From NCBI GenBank assembly GCA_964651395.1, contig CAZYXZ010000049.1, forward strand, positions 1 to 24,109: a DNA stretch of 24,109 bases. Reading direction: 5' to 3'. This document shows positions 15,311 to 23,458 of the stretch, in pieces. This DNA comes from CAZYXZ01 sp964651395 (lineage in GTDB: Bacteria > Actinomycetota > Actinomycetes > BP-191). Under the pieces are notes generated by a model. That model saw nothing but the letters and a program-made list of their open reading frames with translations, searched no databases and was not told the origin of the DNA. The position numbers were made by a program, and so were the translations under genes. Positions within the stretch are counted from its first letter, which is position 1. Each line of letters starts with the position of its first letter.

Positions 15311-16291
15311 ATGCCCTTGGCCGGACGTGTGCGCTCGCTGCGCCGCCGCGCGCCCTGGTTCGACCATCTCGTGCGCGCCGTCAGCCGCTACAAGCGGGAC
15401 GGCGGCGACCGGCTGGCGGCTTCGGTCACCTACTACGGCTTTCTGTCGCTGTTCCCGCTGCTGCTGCTCGTCATGTCCGTCCTGGGCTTCGTCCTGGCGA
15501 GCGACCCGGAGCGGCAGGTCCGAATCTTCCGTGAGCTGGTCGACCTGCTGCCCGGCGTAGGCGGCCAGATCAGCGAGGCAATGGCGGCGGTGCAGGAGCA
15601 CAAGACCAGCACCGGCGTGATCGGCCTGGCCGGCCTGCTGTTCTCCGGGCTCGGCGGTGTCGACGCGATGCGCGAGTCGCTGCGCATCATGTGGCATCAG
15701 GACACCGCGGCCGGCTCGTTCCTGCGCCGCAAGGCGACAGACGTCGTCATCGTTCTCGGCATGGGCGTGCTGCTGCTGCTCTCCCTCGGAGTCAGCGCGC
15801 TCGGCGCCGGGCTGACCACGCGTCTGCTGGACGAAGCCGGCGTGCACGGCTCGCTGAGCAAGGTGGCCCTGCAGGCCGTTGCGCTCGGGCTGGCCCTCGC
15901 CGTCGACATGCTGCTGCTCCTGTACCTGTTCACCCGGCTGTCCCGGTGCGACCGGCCGTTCCGGCGGATCGTGCGTGGGGCGCTCTTCGGTGCCATCGGA
16001 CTGGGCATCCTCAAGACGGTCGCGACCTACTACGTCGGCCGTACGGCGGCGAACAGCACGGCGCTCTACGGCACGGTCGGCGTGGTCATCGGGCTGCTGG
16101 TGGGCCTGAACCTGGTGGCTCGCTTCATCCTGTTCACCGCCGCGTGGACGGTCACCGAAGCCGGCCGGGACGACGTGGCGCCCTCGGAGTCCGCCGCCGG
16201 CGCGTCGGCGTCGAGTCGTCCCCGGGAGCGGGCACTGGCAGGATCAGCAGCCCAACGTCGCCGCAGCCCCGCTTCAGGCAGCAAGGAGTAG
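15311..16291 (+). CDS. YihY/BrkB (YhjD-like) family inner-membrane protein
   Basis: A 326-residue multi-pass membrane protein of the family formerly annotated as ribonuclease BN. Family traits are SRYKRDGGDRLAASVTYYGF leading into the first helix (about 39-63), then helices around 101-120, 143-166, 184-208, 222-242 and 252-282, with STALYGTVGVVIGLLVGLN near the end. The function is not settled; E. coli YhjD has been linked to lipopolysaccharide/lipid trafficking genetics. A polar tail rich in Ser/Ala/Arg follows residue 285. No ribosome site precedes ATG 15311 and a hairpin sits there instead; GTG 15329 is a possible later start. In mycobacteria a YihY homologue also neighbours trpS. Confidence 0.88.
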   Translation: MPLAGRVRSLRRRAPWFDHLVRAVSRYKRDGGDRLAASVTYYGFLSLFPLLLLVMSVLGFVLASDPERQVRIFRELVDLLPGVGGQISEAMAAVQEHKTSTGVIGLAGLLFSGLGGVDAMRESLRIMWHQDTAAGSFLRRKATDVVIVLGMGVLLLLSLGVSALGAGLTTRLLDEAGVHGSLSKVALQAVALGLALAVDMLLLLYLFTRLSRCDRPFRRIVRGALFGAIGLGILKTVATYYVGRTAANSTALYGTVGVVIGLLVGLNLVARFILFTAAWTVTEAGRDDVAPSESAAGASASSRPRERALAGSAAQRRRSPASGSKE

Positions 16292-16294
16292 TCC

Positions 16295-17158
16295 GTGACG
16301 ATCCTGGTNNNNNNNNNNCGCCGCGAAGGTCACCTGGTCCGCGTGCTGTCCCGGGGCAGCCATGCGAACCCGTTCTCGCGCGATCGGGGCGTCTCGGTGG
16401 TCACCGGCGACGTCCGCGAGGCGGCGACCCTCCCGGAGGCGGTGGCCGGCGTCGAGGCGGTCGTCATCGCCGTGCAGTTCCCCGGCCACCCGGTCGAGGT
16501 GAAGCGCAAGGGCCTGACCTACGACGCCTTCGACCGGCAGGGCACCGAGAACCTCGTCGCCGCCGCCGCCAAGGCCGGGGTGGTGCGCGTCGTGTACCTG
16601 TCCGGTGCTGGTGTCGGGCAGGGCCGCCCGCAGCCGTGGTTCGTCGCGAAGGACCGAGCCGAAGCGGCCGTGCGCGACAGCGGGATGAGCTGGACGATCC
16701 TGCGTCCCTCGTGGGTCTACGGCCCGCGGGACCGGAGCCTCAACCGCTTCGCACAACTCGCGCGCATGCTGCCGGCCGTGCCCCTGCCCGGCCCGGGCAA
16801 GGCCAAGGTGCGGCCGATCCACGTCGACGACGTCGCCGAGGCGGTCGTCCTGTCGCTCAAGCTGCCGGGCGCCGAGAACCAGGTGATCGAGCTCGGCGGT
16901 CCCCAGCTCCTGGACTTCCGGCAGATCGTGCGCATCCTGCTCGACGGCATGGGCAAGCGGCGCAACGTCCTGCCCGCGCCCACGGCCGCGGTCAAGCTCG
17001 GAGCCGTGCTGCTCTCCCGGCTGCCCGGCCGGCTGCTCTCGCCGAAGGCGGTCGACTTCGTGAACGCGGACGGGGACACGGACAACCGCGCGATGGGCAG
17101 TGTGCTGGGCCTGCACCCGCGAGAGCTCAAGGACGGCATCGACCACCTGCGCCGCTAG
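16295..17158 (+). CDS. NAD(P)-binding SDR/NmrA-like protein (assembly gap near start)
   Basis: An atypical short-chain dehydrogenase-like protein, at least 287 residues. GTG 16295 has AAGGAG six bases upstream. The first residues MTILV are followed directly by ten N and then REGHLVRVLSRG, so the TGxxGxxG Rossmann loop and first helix expected between them are missing into the gap; roughly 16 residues are absent. Later parts look intact: VVYLSGAGVG, WTILRPSWVYGPRD, RPIHVDDVAEAVVL and ENQVIELGGPQ. The usual YxxxK is represented by WFVAK, so the catalytic Tyr is absent, as in NmrA- or NDUFA9-like binders that may not be enzymes. The stop overlaps the convergent carboxypeptidase stop in CTAG (17155-17158). 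Confidence 0.82.
   Translation: MTILXXXXRREGHLVRVLSRGSHANPFSRDRGVSVVTGDVREAATLPEAVAGVEAVVIAVQFPGHPVEVKRKGLTYDAFDRQGTENLVAAAAKAGVVRVVYLSGAGVGQGRPQPWFVAKDRAEAAVRDSGMSWTILRPSWVYGPRDRSLNRFAQLARMLPAVPLPGPGKAKVRPIHVDDVAEAVVLSLKLPGAENQVIELGGPQLLDFRQIVRILLDGMGKRRNVLPAPTAAVKLGAVLLSRLPGRLLSPKAVDFVNADGDTDNRAMGSVLGLHPRELKDGIDHLRR
16309..16318. other. Assembly gap of 10 N in the SDR-like gene
   Basis: Ten consecutive N between the first beta strand (MTILV) and REGHLVRVLS. The frame happens to be preserved, but the glycine-rich loop and helix expected here need about 45-55 bases, so the real gap is probably longer than ten. Confidence 0.99.
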
Positions 17159-18327
17159 CGAACGGGCAGGCGCATCCGCATCGAGCTCCGCGCCCCGTAG
17201 CGCCTGCGGCGCACCTGACGACGGCGCAGCGCGACCGCGACCACCGCGGCCAGGAAGAGCACTCCCGCGGCCGGCAGCATGGGTGGGCCGCTCCCGGTCG
17301 TCGAGCTCGCCGGCGCGGCGTTCAGTGCCGTCGCGGCCGCCTGCTCACGGCTGCGATCGGCGTGCTCCGCGTCGACGCGTTCCTCGCCGGGGACCGCGAG
17401 CGGTTCGACCAAGGTGCCCACCGCGGCCACGCGCCCGGCGGCGGCGAAGCCCCAGTCGAGCAGCTTCGTCGCGTCGGCGTAGTCGGTCTCGGCGCGCATC
17501 AGCGTGACGACGAGATGCCGCGCCCCGTGCCGTGCGGTCACGACATAGGTGTGGCGGGCCCGCACGGTGTAGCCGGTCTTGCCACCGGTGACGCCGGCGT
17601 AGCGGGTCAGCAGCTTGTTGTGGTTGTAGATCTCGAAGCGTTTGCCGCCCGGCGCGTCCACCCACGAGCGCAAGGTGCCGACATAGCGTCGGTAGTCGGG
17701 CATCCGCATGCCGGCACGGGTGATCAGCGCGAGGTCGTACGGCGAGCTGAGCTGGCCCTCGGCGTCGAGGCCGCTCGGGTTACGGGCCACGGTGTCGGCC
17801 GCCTGCAGGCGTTGCGCGGTCTGGTTCATCAGCGCGAGCGCACGGGCCAGACCGCCGCTCGCCGACGCCAACGCGTTGGAGGCGTCGTTCCCGGACACGA
17901 TGAGCATCGCCTTGAACAGGGTGTCCGCCGTATAAGGCTGGCCCGGGACCAGACCGACCTTGCTCCCGTCCACCCGGACGTCGTCGTCGCGGGCGTAGTA
18001 GAGCGCCTCTCGGTCCAGCTCCGGGATGAGCGCGACCGCGGTCAGCGTCTTCAGCGTGCTGGCCGGTGCGAACCGGCCGTGCGCGTGCCGTGCGGCGAGC
18101 ACCTCGCCGGTGTCGAGATCGGCGACCAGCCAGCCGGCCGCCGAGATGCCGCTCGGCAGGGCCGGGGCGTCCGCGATCGGCTGCACGACGGAGCCGACCC
18201 GGCCGAGCAGAGCGCCGCCGATCGTCTCCGGCGGCTCGGCCGGCAGGACCTGCGCACCGGCCGCCGGGCTGACGAGGGCCAGCGCCGCAGCACAGCCGGC
18301 GACGAGCCGACGGAGACGGGGGGTCAC
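17155..18327 (-). CDS. D-alanyl-D-alanine carboxypeptidase, S11 family
   Basis: A 390-residue DD-carboxypeptidase that trims the terminal D-Ala of peptidoglycan stem peptides at the outer face of the membrane. A signal peptide is seen at 1-25 (RLRRLVAGCAAALALVSPAAGA). The penicillin-binding motifs are SxxK at Ser90-Lys93 (ASTLKT), SxN at Ser145-Asn147 (VSGNDAS) and KTG at 250-252 (GGKTGYT). After a linker rich in Ala/Ser/Thr, a C-terminal hydrophobic helix (about 350-367) and an Arg-rich tail anchor it. GTG 18327 has little leader; a TAACCT element lies eight bases upstream. It is convergent with the SDR-like gene and divergent from the tad operon. Confidence 0.95.
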   Translation of the reverse strand: MTPRLRRLVAGCAAALALVSPAAGAQVLPAEPPETIGGALLGRVGSVVQPIADAPALPSGISAAGWLVADLDTGEVLAARHAHGRFAPASTLKTLTAVALIPELDREALYYARDDDVRVDGSKVGLVPGQPYTADTLFKAMLIVSGNDASNALASASGGLARALALMNQTAQRLQAADTVARNPSGLDAEGQLSSPYDLALITRAGMRMPDYRRYVGTLRSWVDAPGGKRFEIYNHNKLLTRYAGVTGGKTGYTVRARHTYVVTARHGARHLVVTLMRAETDYADATKLLDWGFAAAGRVAAVGTLVEPLAVPGEERVDAEHADRSREQAAATALNAAPASSTTGSGPPMLPAAGVLFLAAVVAVALRRRQVRRRRYGARSSMRMRLPVR

Positions 18328-18335
18328 GACTCCAA

Positions 18336-18341
18336 AGGTTA
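18336..18341 (-). promoter_or_regulatory. -10 element for the DD-carboxypeptidase, near-leaderless
   Basis: On the minus strand TAACCT ends eight bases before GTG 18327, so the transcript would begin at or just before the start codon. The -35 position overlaps two tandem GTCTGTCCCG repeats rather than a TTGACA-like sequence. Confidence 0.45.
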
Positions 18342-18350
18342 CCCGGCGGG

Positions 18351-18421
18351 GTCTGTCCCGGTCTGTCCCGGCCTCTCGGGCAGACCTCCGTAGTCCGTTG
18401 TGACCAACTCTGCCCGTCTGT
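18351..18421. repeat. Cluster of CAGAC-containing direct and inverted repeats between divergent promoters
   Basis: GTCTGTCCCG occurs twice in tandem (18351-18360 and 18361-18370). An inverted copy, CGGGCAGACC, follows at 18377-18386. TCTGCCCG (18409-18416) forms a perfect 8-bp inverted repeat with CGGGCAGA (18377-18384), and GTCTGT recurs at 18416-18421. The core CAGAC/GTCTG is thus present four times within 71 bases. The placement, over the carboxypeptidase -35 region and just before the tadE -35 region, suggests a regulator-binding cluster. Confidence 0.6.
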
Positions 18422-18445
18422 ATCGGAGGCCCTCGCGTGGCTGCC

Positions 18446-18451
18446 TAACCT
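18446..18451 (+). promoter_or_regulatory. -10 element for the tad operon, leaderless
   Basis: TAACCT ends six bases before ATG 18458, the spacing for a transcript starting at the ATG; no ribosome site is present. The same hexamer is used in the opposite direction for the carboxypeptidase gene. No consensus -35 is visible. Confidence 0.5.
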
Positions 18452-18457
18452 GCGCTC

Positions 18458-18889
18458 ATGACCCAGCTGAGGAACCGGCAGACGGTCGCGGGTGACGACA
18501 CCGGCGCGGCCGCTGTGGAGTTCGCGCTGGTCGGGGTCTTCCTCCTCATCCCCCTCCTGTTCGGCAGCATCACCTTCGGCTTCGCGCTCTTCCAGCAGCA
18601 GGCGGCTACGCACGCCGCACGAGAGGGCGCCCGGCTGGCCTCGGTGGGTGTGACCAGCTGCGCGGCCTTCGCGTCCGTCGTGGAGCAGCGGGGCCAGGGC
18701 GCGAACATCTCGGGCGTGACGCTGGGCTTCACGCCGTCCGGTGCGATCGGCGGTGAGGCCCTCGTGTCCGTCCACCATTCCGTCGACCTGAACATGGTCG
18801 GCTGGCTCCCGGGGATCCCCGACTCGATCGGCCTCACCCAGACCGGGCGGGCGCGCATCGAGCGGGTGTCGACGGTGACGTCGTGCTGA
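18458..18889 (+). CDS. tadE: TadE-family pilus assembly / pseudopilin-like protein
   Basis: A 143-residue single-pass protein beginning the pilus operon. The TadE signature is TGAAAVEFALVGVFLL: a short positively charged leader, Gly16, then a hydrophobic helix (about 19-46) with Glu21 five residues after the Gly, the arrangement cut by a prepilin peptidase in TadE pseudopilins. AATHAAREGARLASVG after the helix is also typical. The C-terminal part (about 60-143) is extracellular with Cys residues at 68 and 143. Probably leaderless. Its TGA overlaps the next gene by seven bases. Confidence 0.9.
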   Translation: MTQLRNRQTVAGDDTGAAAVEFALVGVFLLIPLLFGSITFGFALFQQQAATHAAREGARLASVGVTSCAAFASVVEQRGQGANISGVTLGFTPSGAIGGEALVSVHHSVDLNMVGWLPGIPDSIGLTQTGRARIERVSTVTSC

Positions 18890-20127
18890 GGCTCCGGCGG
18901 GCGACCGCCGACGATCGGGGCGCCGTCGCCGTCATCACGGCGCTCGTGTCGGTCGTGCTCTTCGGCGCGGCCGCGCTCGCCGTCGACCTCGGCAGCATGT
19001 ACCAGCGCCGGCGCGCCACGCAGACGACTGCGGACCTCGCAGCGCTGGCCGGCGCCGCGTCGCTGCCCGACGCGGCCGCGGCCCGCGCCGTCGCCCGGGA
19101 CTACGTCGGACGCAACCTCGCTCCCGGCGGCCCGCTGCCGGCGGCCGGCTGGGACGACGACAACGACCTGAGCAACGGCGAGATCGACATCACGAACGGC
19201 AACACGCGCGTCAAGGTGGTCGTTCCTCGGCGAACCGTCGACTTCGGTCTCGCGGGCGCCATCGGCGTGTACTCCAGCAGCGTCTCGGCGTCGGCCACGG
19301 CGGAGATCCGCAGCCCGGCGTTCGGCGTGCTGCCGTTCTTCGTCACCGAGCCGGAGGCCGCACGCTCGTACGTGTGCCTGAAGGACAAGCCCAACGGCCA
19401 GGCCAAGAACACGCCGGACGCCTACTGCACCGTGCAGACCGGCGACTTCGGCTGGCTCGACATCCCGCGTGCCGGCAGCACCGGCCAGCAGAGCATCGAC
19501 GCGAACCTCGCCCTGGGCGCCGACCACCGGCTGGCCGCTTTCCCGCCCGCGCAGCTGCCGCCGATCGACGGGACGTGCCGAGCCAGCACCCCAGGCGCCG
19601 TGCACGACGGCGTCGGCGTCGACGGGGCGAACTGCGTCGACGTCGCCACCGGCAACAAGGTGTCCTTCGCGACGAACGGTCTGCTGGACTCGGCCGGTGA
19701 CGGCGTCGACGGAAGGCTCGCCGATCCCCGCGCCGGGCACGCCACCGGCTCGATCGGGTCGTTCTCCGGCGTGGACGACGACTCCTTCGCCTCGTTCCTC
19801 AACGTCCCGCTGCCGGTCTTCCTCGCCAATGTCGGCAACCCGGTCGCCGGGTCATTGGACGAGGCAGTGCTCGACTGTCCCCGGTTCGCCGTCGTCCCCG
19901 TGCTCCACACCTCGGTGAACCCGCCGAACGGCCGCTACGCGATCAGCGGGTTCCGCGCGGTCTTCCTCGACCGGATCGACATGAACGGCGGCGGCACGCA
20001 GGTGGTCGGCGTCAATGCGTACTCGTTCCCGCTGGACGCCCTGCCCACGGTCCTGGCCAGCGACAAGTTCACCAACACCACCCCCTACGTCGGGTTCGGG
20101 CCGCGTGTGCCCGCGCTCGTCGAGTAG
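18883..20127 (+). CDS. tadG: TadG-like pilus assembly protein
   Basis: A 414-residue protein with the TadE/G-like N-terminal segment: DDRGAVAVITALVSVVLFGA forming one transmembrane helix (about 14-35), then VDLGSMYQRRRATQTTADLAALAGA, the usual TadG start. The remaining 360 residues are extracellular, with five Cys (within SYVCL, AYCTV, GTCRA, ANCVD, LDCPR) that could form disulfides; I see no von Willebrand MIDAS motif in it. GTG 18883 overlaps the tadE stop. In Tad systems TadG-type proteins are minor pilus-associated components. The 18 bases to cpaB contain its ribosome site. Confidence 0.85.
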   Translation: MLRLRRATADDRGAVAVITALVSVVLFGAAALAVDLGSMYQRRRATQTTADLAALAGAASLPDAAAARAVARDYVGRNLAPGGPLPAAGWDDDNDLSNGEIDITNGNTRVKVVVPRRTVDFGLAGAIGVYSSSVSASATAEIRSPAFGVLPFFVTEPEAARSYVCLKDKPNGQAKNTPDAYCTVQTGDFGWLDIPRAGSTGQQSIDANLALGADHRLAAFPPAQLPPIDGTCRASTPGAVHDGVGVDGANCVDVATGNKVSFATNGLLDSAGDGVDGRLADPRAGHATGSIGSFSGVDDDSFASFLNVPLPVFLANVGNPVAGSLDEAVLDCPRFAVVPVLHTSVNPPNGRYAISGFRAVFLDRIDMNGGGTQVVGVNAYSFPLDALPTVLASDKFTNTTPYVGFGPRVPALVE

Positions 20128-20145
20128 TCGAAACGGAGACGACCG

Positions 20146-20874
20146 ATGGGTCGCAGATCGATGTTGCTCCTCGCCGCGATGCTCGTGGCCGCGCTCGGCA
20201 CCGGATCCGTCCTGCTGTACGTGCGGGGAGTCGATGACCGCGCACTGCGCAACCAGGACCCCGTGCAGGTGCTGGTCGCCAAGAGCGTGATCCACGCCGG
20301 TACACCGGTGAGCACGGCGCAGAGCAATGGCGCGTTCGTCCTCAAGACCGTCCCGCGCAGTGCGGTGGCGCAAGGCGCGCTGTCGTCGCTCACCGGGATG
20401 TCCGACAAGGTGGCCGCCGCGGACATCTTCCCGAACGAGCAGATCCTGCCTGGCAAGCTCACCTCGGCCGGCGCGGTCGGCAGCCTGCCGATCCCCGCCG
20501 GCAAGCTGGCCATGAGCGTCCAGCTCGGCGACCCGCAGCGCGTGGCCGGCTTCGTCGCCCCGGGTTCCGAGGTCGCGGTGTTCGCGACGGTCACGCCGCC
20601 CGCCACGACCGGCGGCGCGGGCGCAGTCGAGATCACCAACCTCCTGCTCGCCCGCGTGCCGGTCATCGCGGTCGGGCCGACCACGGTGCGCGCCGGTGAC
20701 GACCGCAACAAGGAGGCGCTGCCGACGGCGATCCTCACGCTGGCGGTGAGCCAGCGCGAGGCCGCGAAGCTGGTCCAGGCGACGCAGACCGGCCAGCTCT
20801 ACTTCGCCCTGCTCACCAAGGACTCGAAGGTCGGCCCGGCTCCCGCCGTCGACTCCCGCAACCTCTTCAACTAG
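20146..20874 (+). CDS. cpaB: Flp pilus assembly protein CpaB/RcpC (SAF domain)
   Basis: A 242-residue membrane-anchored protein. A helix at about 5-26 is followed by a SAF domain (about 39-105, VQVLVAKSVIHAGTPVS, then ADIFPNEQILPGKL) and an RcpC-like region (AMSVQLGDPQRVAGFVAPGS, then AILTLAVSQREAAKLVQAT). In Gram-negative Tad systems CpaB/RcpC works with the outer-membrane secretin; in this presumed monoderm it probably acts at the cell wall. GGAG lies seven bases before ATG 20146. The stop carries the AGGA ribosome site of the next gene. Confidence 0.9.
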   Translation: MGRRSMLLLAAMLVAALGTGSVLLYVRGVDDRALRNQDPVQVLVAKSVIHAGTPVSTAQSNGAFVLKTVPRSAVAQGALSSLTGMSDKVAAADIFPNEQILPGKLTSAGAVGSLPIPAGKLAMSVQLGDPQRVAGFVAPGSEVAVFATVTPPATTGGAGAVEITNLLLARVPVIAVGPTTVRAGDDRNKEALPTAILTLAVSQREAAKLVQATQTGQLYFALLTKDSKVGPAPAVDSRNLFN

Positions 20875-20882
20875 GACACCCG

Positions 20883-22085
20883 ATGATTGTCGTTGTCGAA
20901 GCACAACCGGCCGCCGTCGAGGCGCTGCGCGGGGCGATCGGCCTGCCCTGCCACGTGGTCGCGGACCTCGACGAGCTGCGCCTGACGCTCCTGCAGGACG
21001 CGTCGGTGGACGTCGTCGTGATCGGCAGTCGGGTGCCGGAAGGCGACGCGCTCGACCTCGCCGACGACGTCCGTGTCAGCCGGCCGGCGCTGGGTGTGGT
21101 GCTCACGCGTCCGCGACTCACTGCGACGACCCTCGCCGCCGCCCTGCGTGCCGGCGTGCGCGAGGTCGTCCGCGAGAAGGACCACGCCGGGCTGCGCGAC
21201 GCCGTCGGTCGTGCACTCGAGCTGGCCCGCGCCGTGCGGGGCCGCCCGGGGGCGGATCCGGATCCGTCGGAGGACGCCACACCGCGAGGGCAGGTGGTCA
21301 CCGTCTTCTCGGCCAAGGGCGGCTGTGGCAAGACCATGCTCGCGACGAACCTGGCCGCTGCGCTCGCCGCCGGAGGGCGGCATCGGGTCTGCCTGGTCGA
21401 CATCGACCTCGCCTTCGGCGACGTGGGCATCGCTCTCCAGCTGGCCCCGGCCCGCACCGTTCTCGATGGCGTCCCCATGGCCGGCAGCCTCGACGAGCAG
21501 GCACTGCGCTCGCTGCTGGTCGCCCATCCGTGCGGCCTCATGGCCCTGCTGGCGCCGGTCGAGCCGGGCGGTGCGGACCTGGTGCCGCCGAGCCTGGTCG
21601 TGGAGGTGCTGCGACTGCTCCGCGGGATGTTCGACGTCGTCGTCGTCGACACGCCGGCCTCGTTCAGCGACCACGTCCTGGCCGCGTTCGACGAGAGCGA
21701 CCGCGTCGTGCTGCTCGCGACCCTCGAGATCCCCGCGCTGAAGAACCTGCGGCTGACGTTGCAGACCCTGGATCTGCTCGGCTTCCCGCGCGCCCGGCTA
21801 GACGTCGTGATCAACCGCTCCGACTCCAAGGTCGGTCTGTCCATGGCCGAGGTCGAGACCACTCTCGGTACGCCGGTGACCGGGCAGATCCCGTCCTCGC
21901 TCGACGTCCCCTCCACGATCAACAGAGGAGTGCCGATCGTGCTCGACCAGCCGGCCCACCCGGTCAGCGTCGCCATCAACGCCCTCGCCGGCCGCCAGCT
22001 GGCCGGCGGCGCGGAGCTCCCGATCCCGGAGCAGCGCTCCGGCCGGATCCACAACGTCCTGCGCTGGCTGGAGCGTCAGGCATGA
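20883..22085 (+). CDS. cpaE: CpaE/TadZ-type pilus localisation ATPase
   Basis: A 400-residue MinD/ParA-like ATPase with an N-terminal receiver-like domain (about 1-115; VDVVVIGSRVPEGDALDLAD) and a C-terminal P-loop domain (about 135-400). The deviant Walker A is KGGCGKT at 145-151 (signature Lys145, Lys150), followed by CLVDIDLAFGDVGIALQL and FDVVVVDTPASFSDH. TadZ/CpaE proteins place the pilus machine at a cell site. AGGA overlapping the cpaB stop is the ribosome site. The stop overlaps the next start (ATGA at 22082-22085). Confidence 0.92.
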   Translation: MIVVVEAQPAAVEALRGAIGLPCHVVADLDELRLTLLQDASVDVVVIGSRVPEGDALDLADDVRVSRPALGVVLTRPRLTATTLAAALRAGVREVVREKDHAGLRDAVGRALELARAVRGRPGADPDPSEDATPRGQVVTVFSAKGGCGKTMLATNLAAALAAGGRHRVCLVDIDLAFGDVGIALQLAPARTVLDGVPMAGSLDEQALRSLLVAHPCGLMALLAPVEPGGADLVPPSLVVEVLRLLRGMFDVVVVDTPASFSDHVLAAFDESDRVVLLATLEIPALKNLRLTLQTLDLLGFPRARLDVVINRSDSKVGLSMAEVETTLGTPVTGQIPSSLDVPSTINRGVPIVLDQPAHPVSVAINALAGRQLAGGAELPIPEQRSGRIHNVLRWLERQA

Positions 22086-23458
22086 GCCTCGCCGAGCGGC
22101 TGGCATCCGCTACCGCTGCCAAGGTGCCGGCCGCCCGCACCGAGGATCCGGCCGGCGCGCGCCGCCCGGGCCGCGCCGTGGACACCCTCGCGGACGTGAA
22201 GCGCAGCGTGCACGAGACGCTGGTCGCCAACCTCGGGCCGAAGCTCTACGACGCGCAGATGACCCAGTCCGCGCTGGAGACGCTGGTCAAGCAAGCGCTG
22301 AAGGACGCCGTGCAGCTGCACGAGCGGCCGCTGACCAGCGTGGACCGCAGCCGCGTCGTCCAGGAGATCGCCGACGACATCCTCGGCTACGGCCCGCTCG
22401 AGCCCTTCCTCCACGACCCCGACGTCACCGAGATCATGGTCAACGGTCCCGACTCCATCTACGTGGAGCGCGCCGGCCACATCTGCGCCACCTCGGCGGT
22501 GTTCGGCGACGAGGGGCACCTGCGCCGCACGATCGAGAAGATCGTGGCCCGGGTGGGTCGGCGCGTGGACGAGTCGAGCCCCATGGTGGACGCCCGGCTG
22601 CCCGACGGGAGCCGGGTCAACGCGGTCATCCCGCCGCTGGCGCTCGACGGTCCGCTGCTCACCATCCGCAAGTTCGCGGCCGACCCCTACGGGGTCGCGG
22701 ACCTGGTCGGCTTCGGCACCGTGAGCCAGCCGGTCGCCGACTTCCTCGAGGCCTGCGTGCTCGGTCGCCTCAACATCCTGGTCAGCGGCGGCACCGGCGC
22801 CGGCAAGACGACCTCACTCAACGTCCTCTCGTCGTTCATTCCGCACGACCAGCGCATCGTCACGATCGAGGACGCGGCCGAGCTCCGGTTGCACCAGGAC
22901 CACGTGCTCCGGCTCGAGGCGCGACCGCCGAACGCCGAGGGACGCGGAGAGGTGCGTATCCGCGAGCTGGTCCGCAACGCGTTGCGCATGCGGCCGGACC
23001 GGATCGTCGTCGGCGAGGTCCGTGACGCGGCAGCTCTCGACATGCTCCAGGCGATGAACACCGGGCACGACGGCTCGATCTGCACGATCCACGCCAACTC
23101 CCCGCGCGACGTGCTGTCACGCCTGGAGACGATGGTGCTCATGGCCGGTCTCGACCTGCCGGTCCGGGCGATCCGCGAGCAGGTGTCCAGTGCGATCGAC
23201 CTGATCGTGCACCAGTCGCGGCTCAAGGACGGCACCCGGCGGATCACGCACGTGACCGAAGTGGTCGGCATGGAGGGGGACGTCATCACGCTGCAGGACA
23301 TCTTCCTGTTCGACCTGGCCATGGGCTCGGACGAGCACGGCCGCAGCCGTGGCGTGCTGAAGTCGACCGGGCTCCGGCCGAAGTTCCTCGACCGTCTCGC
23401 CGACGTCGGCGTCACCGTCGACCCGAAGATGTTCGCGTTCGCGAAGTTCGCGCGATGA
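22082..23458 (+). CDS. cpaF: CpaF/TadA-type secretion ATPase
   Basis: A 458-residue cytoplasmic ATPase that powers Flp pilus assembly or type II/IV-like secretion. The N-terminal part (about 50-150; DDILGYGPLEPFLHDPDVTEIMVNG split here as DDILGYGPLEPFL and DVTEIMVNG) is typical CpaF. The Walker A is GGTGAGKTTSLN with Lys242. The Asp box TIEDAAELRL, the Walker B region RPDRIVVGEVRDAAALDML and the His box TGHDGSICTIHANSPRD follow, ending with GLRPKFLDRL. ATG overlaps the cpaE stop and its TGA overlaps the next ATG (23455-23458), so the operon is tightly coupled. Confidence 0.96.
   Translation: MSLAERLASATAAKVPAARTEDPAGARRPGRAVDTLADVKRSVHETLVANLGPKLYDAQMTQSALETLVKQALKDAVQLHERPLTSVDRSRVVQEIADDILGYGPLEPFLHDPDVTEIMVNGPDSIYVERAGHICATSAVFGDEGHLRRTIEKIVARVGRRVDESSPMVDARLPDGSRVNAVIPPLALDGPLLTIRKFAADPYGVADLVGFGTVSQPVADFLEACVLGRLNILVSGGTGAGKTTSLNVLSSFIPHDQRIVTIEDAAELRLHQDHVLRLEARPPNAEGRGEVRIRELVRNALRMRPDRIVVGEVRDAAALDMLQAMNTGHDGSICTIHANSPRDVLSRLETMVLMAGLDLPVRAIREQVSSAIDLIVHQSRLKDGTRRITHVTEVVGMEGDVITLQDIFLFDLAMGSDEHGRSRGVLKSTGLRPKFLDRLADVGVTVDPKMFAFAKFAR

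Noticed and set aside
18883..20127. TadG as a von Willebrand A protein
   Set aside because: Some TadG proteins carry VWA domains, but no DxSxS motif is visible in this one; the VWA domain is in the gene after cpaF.
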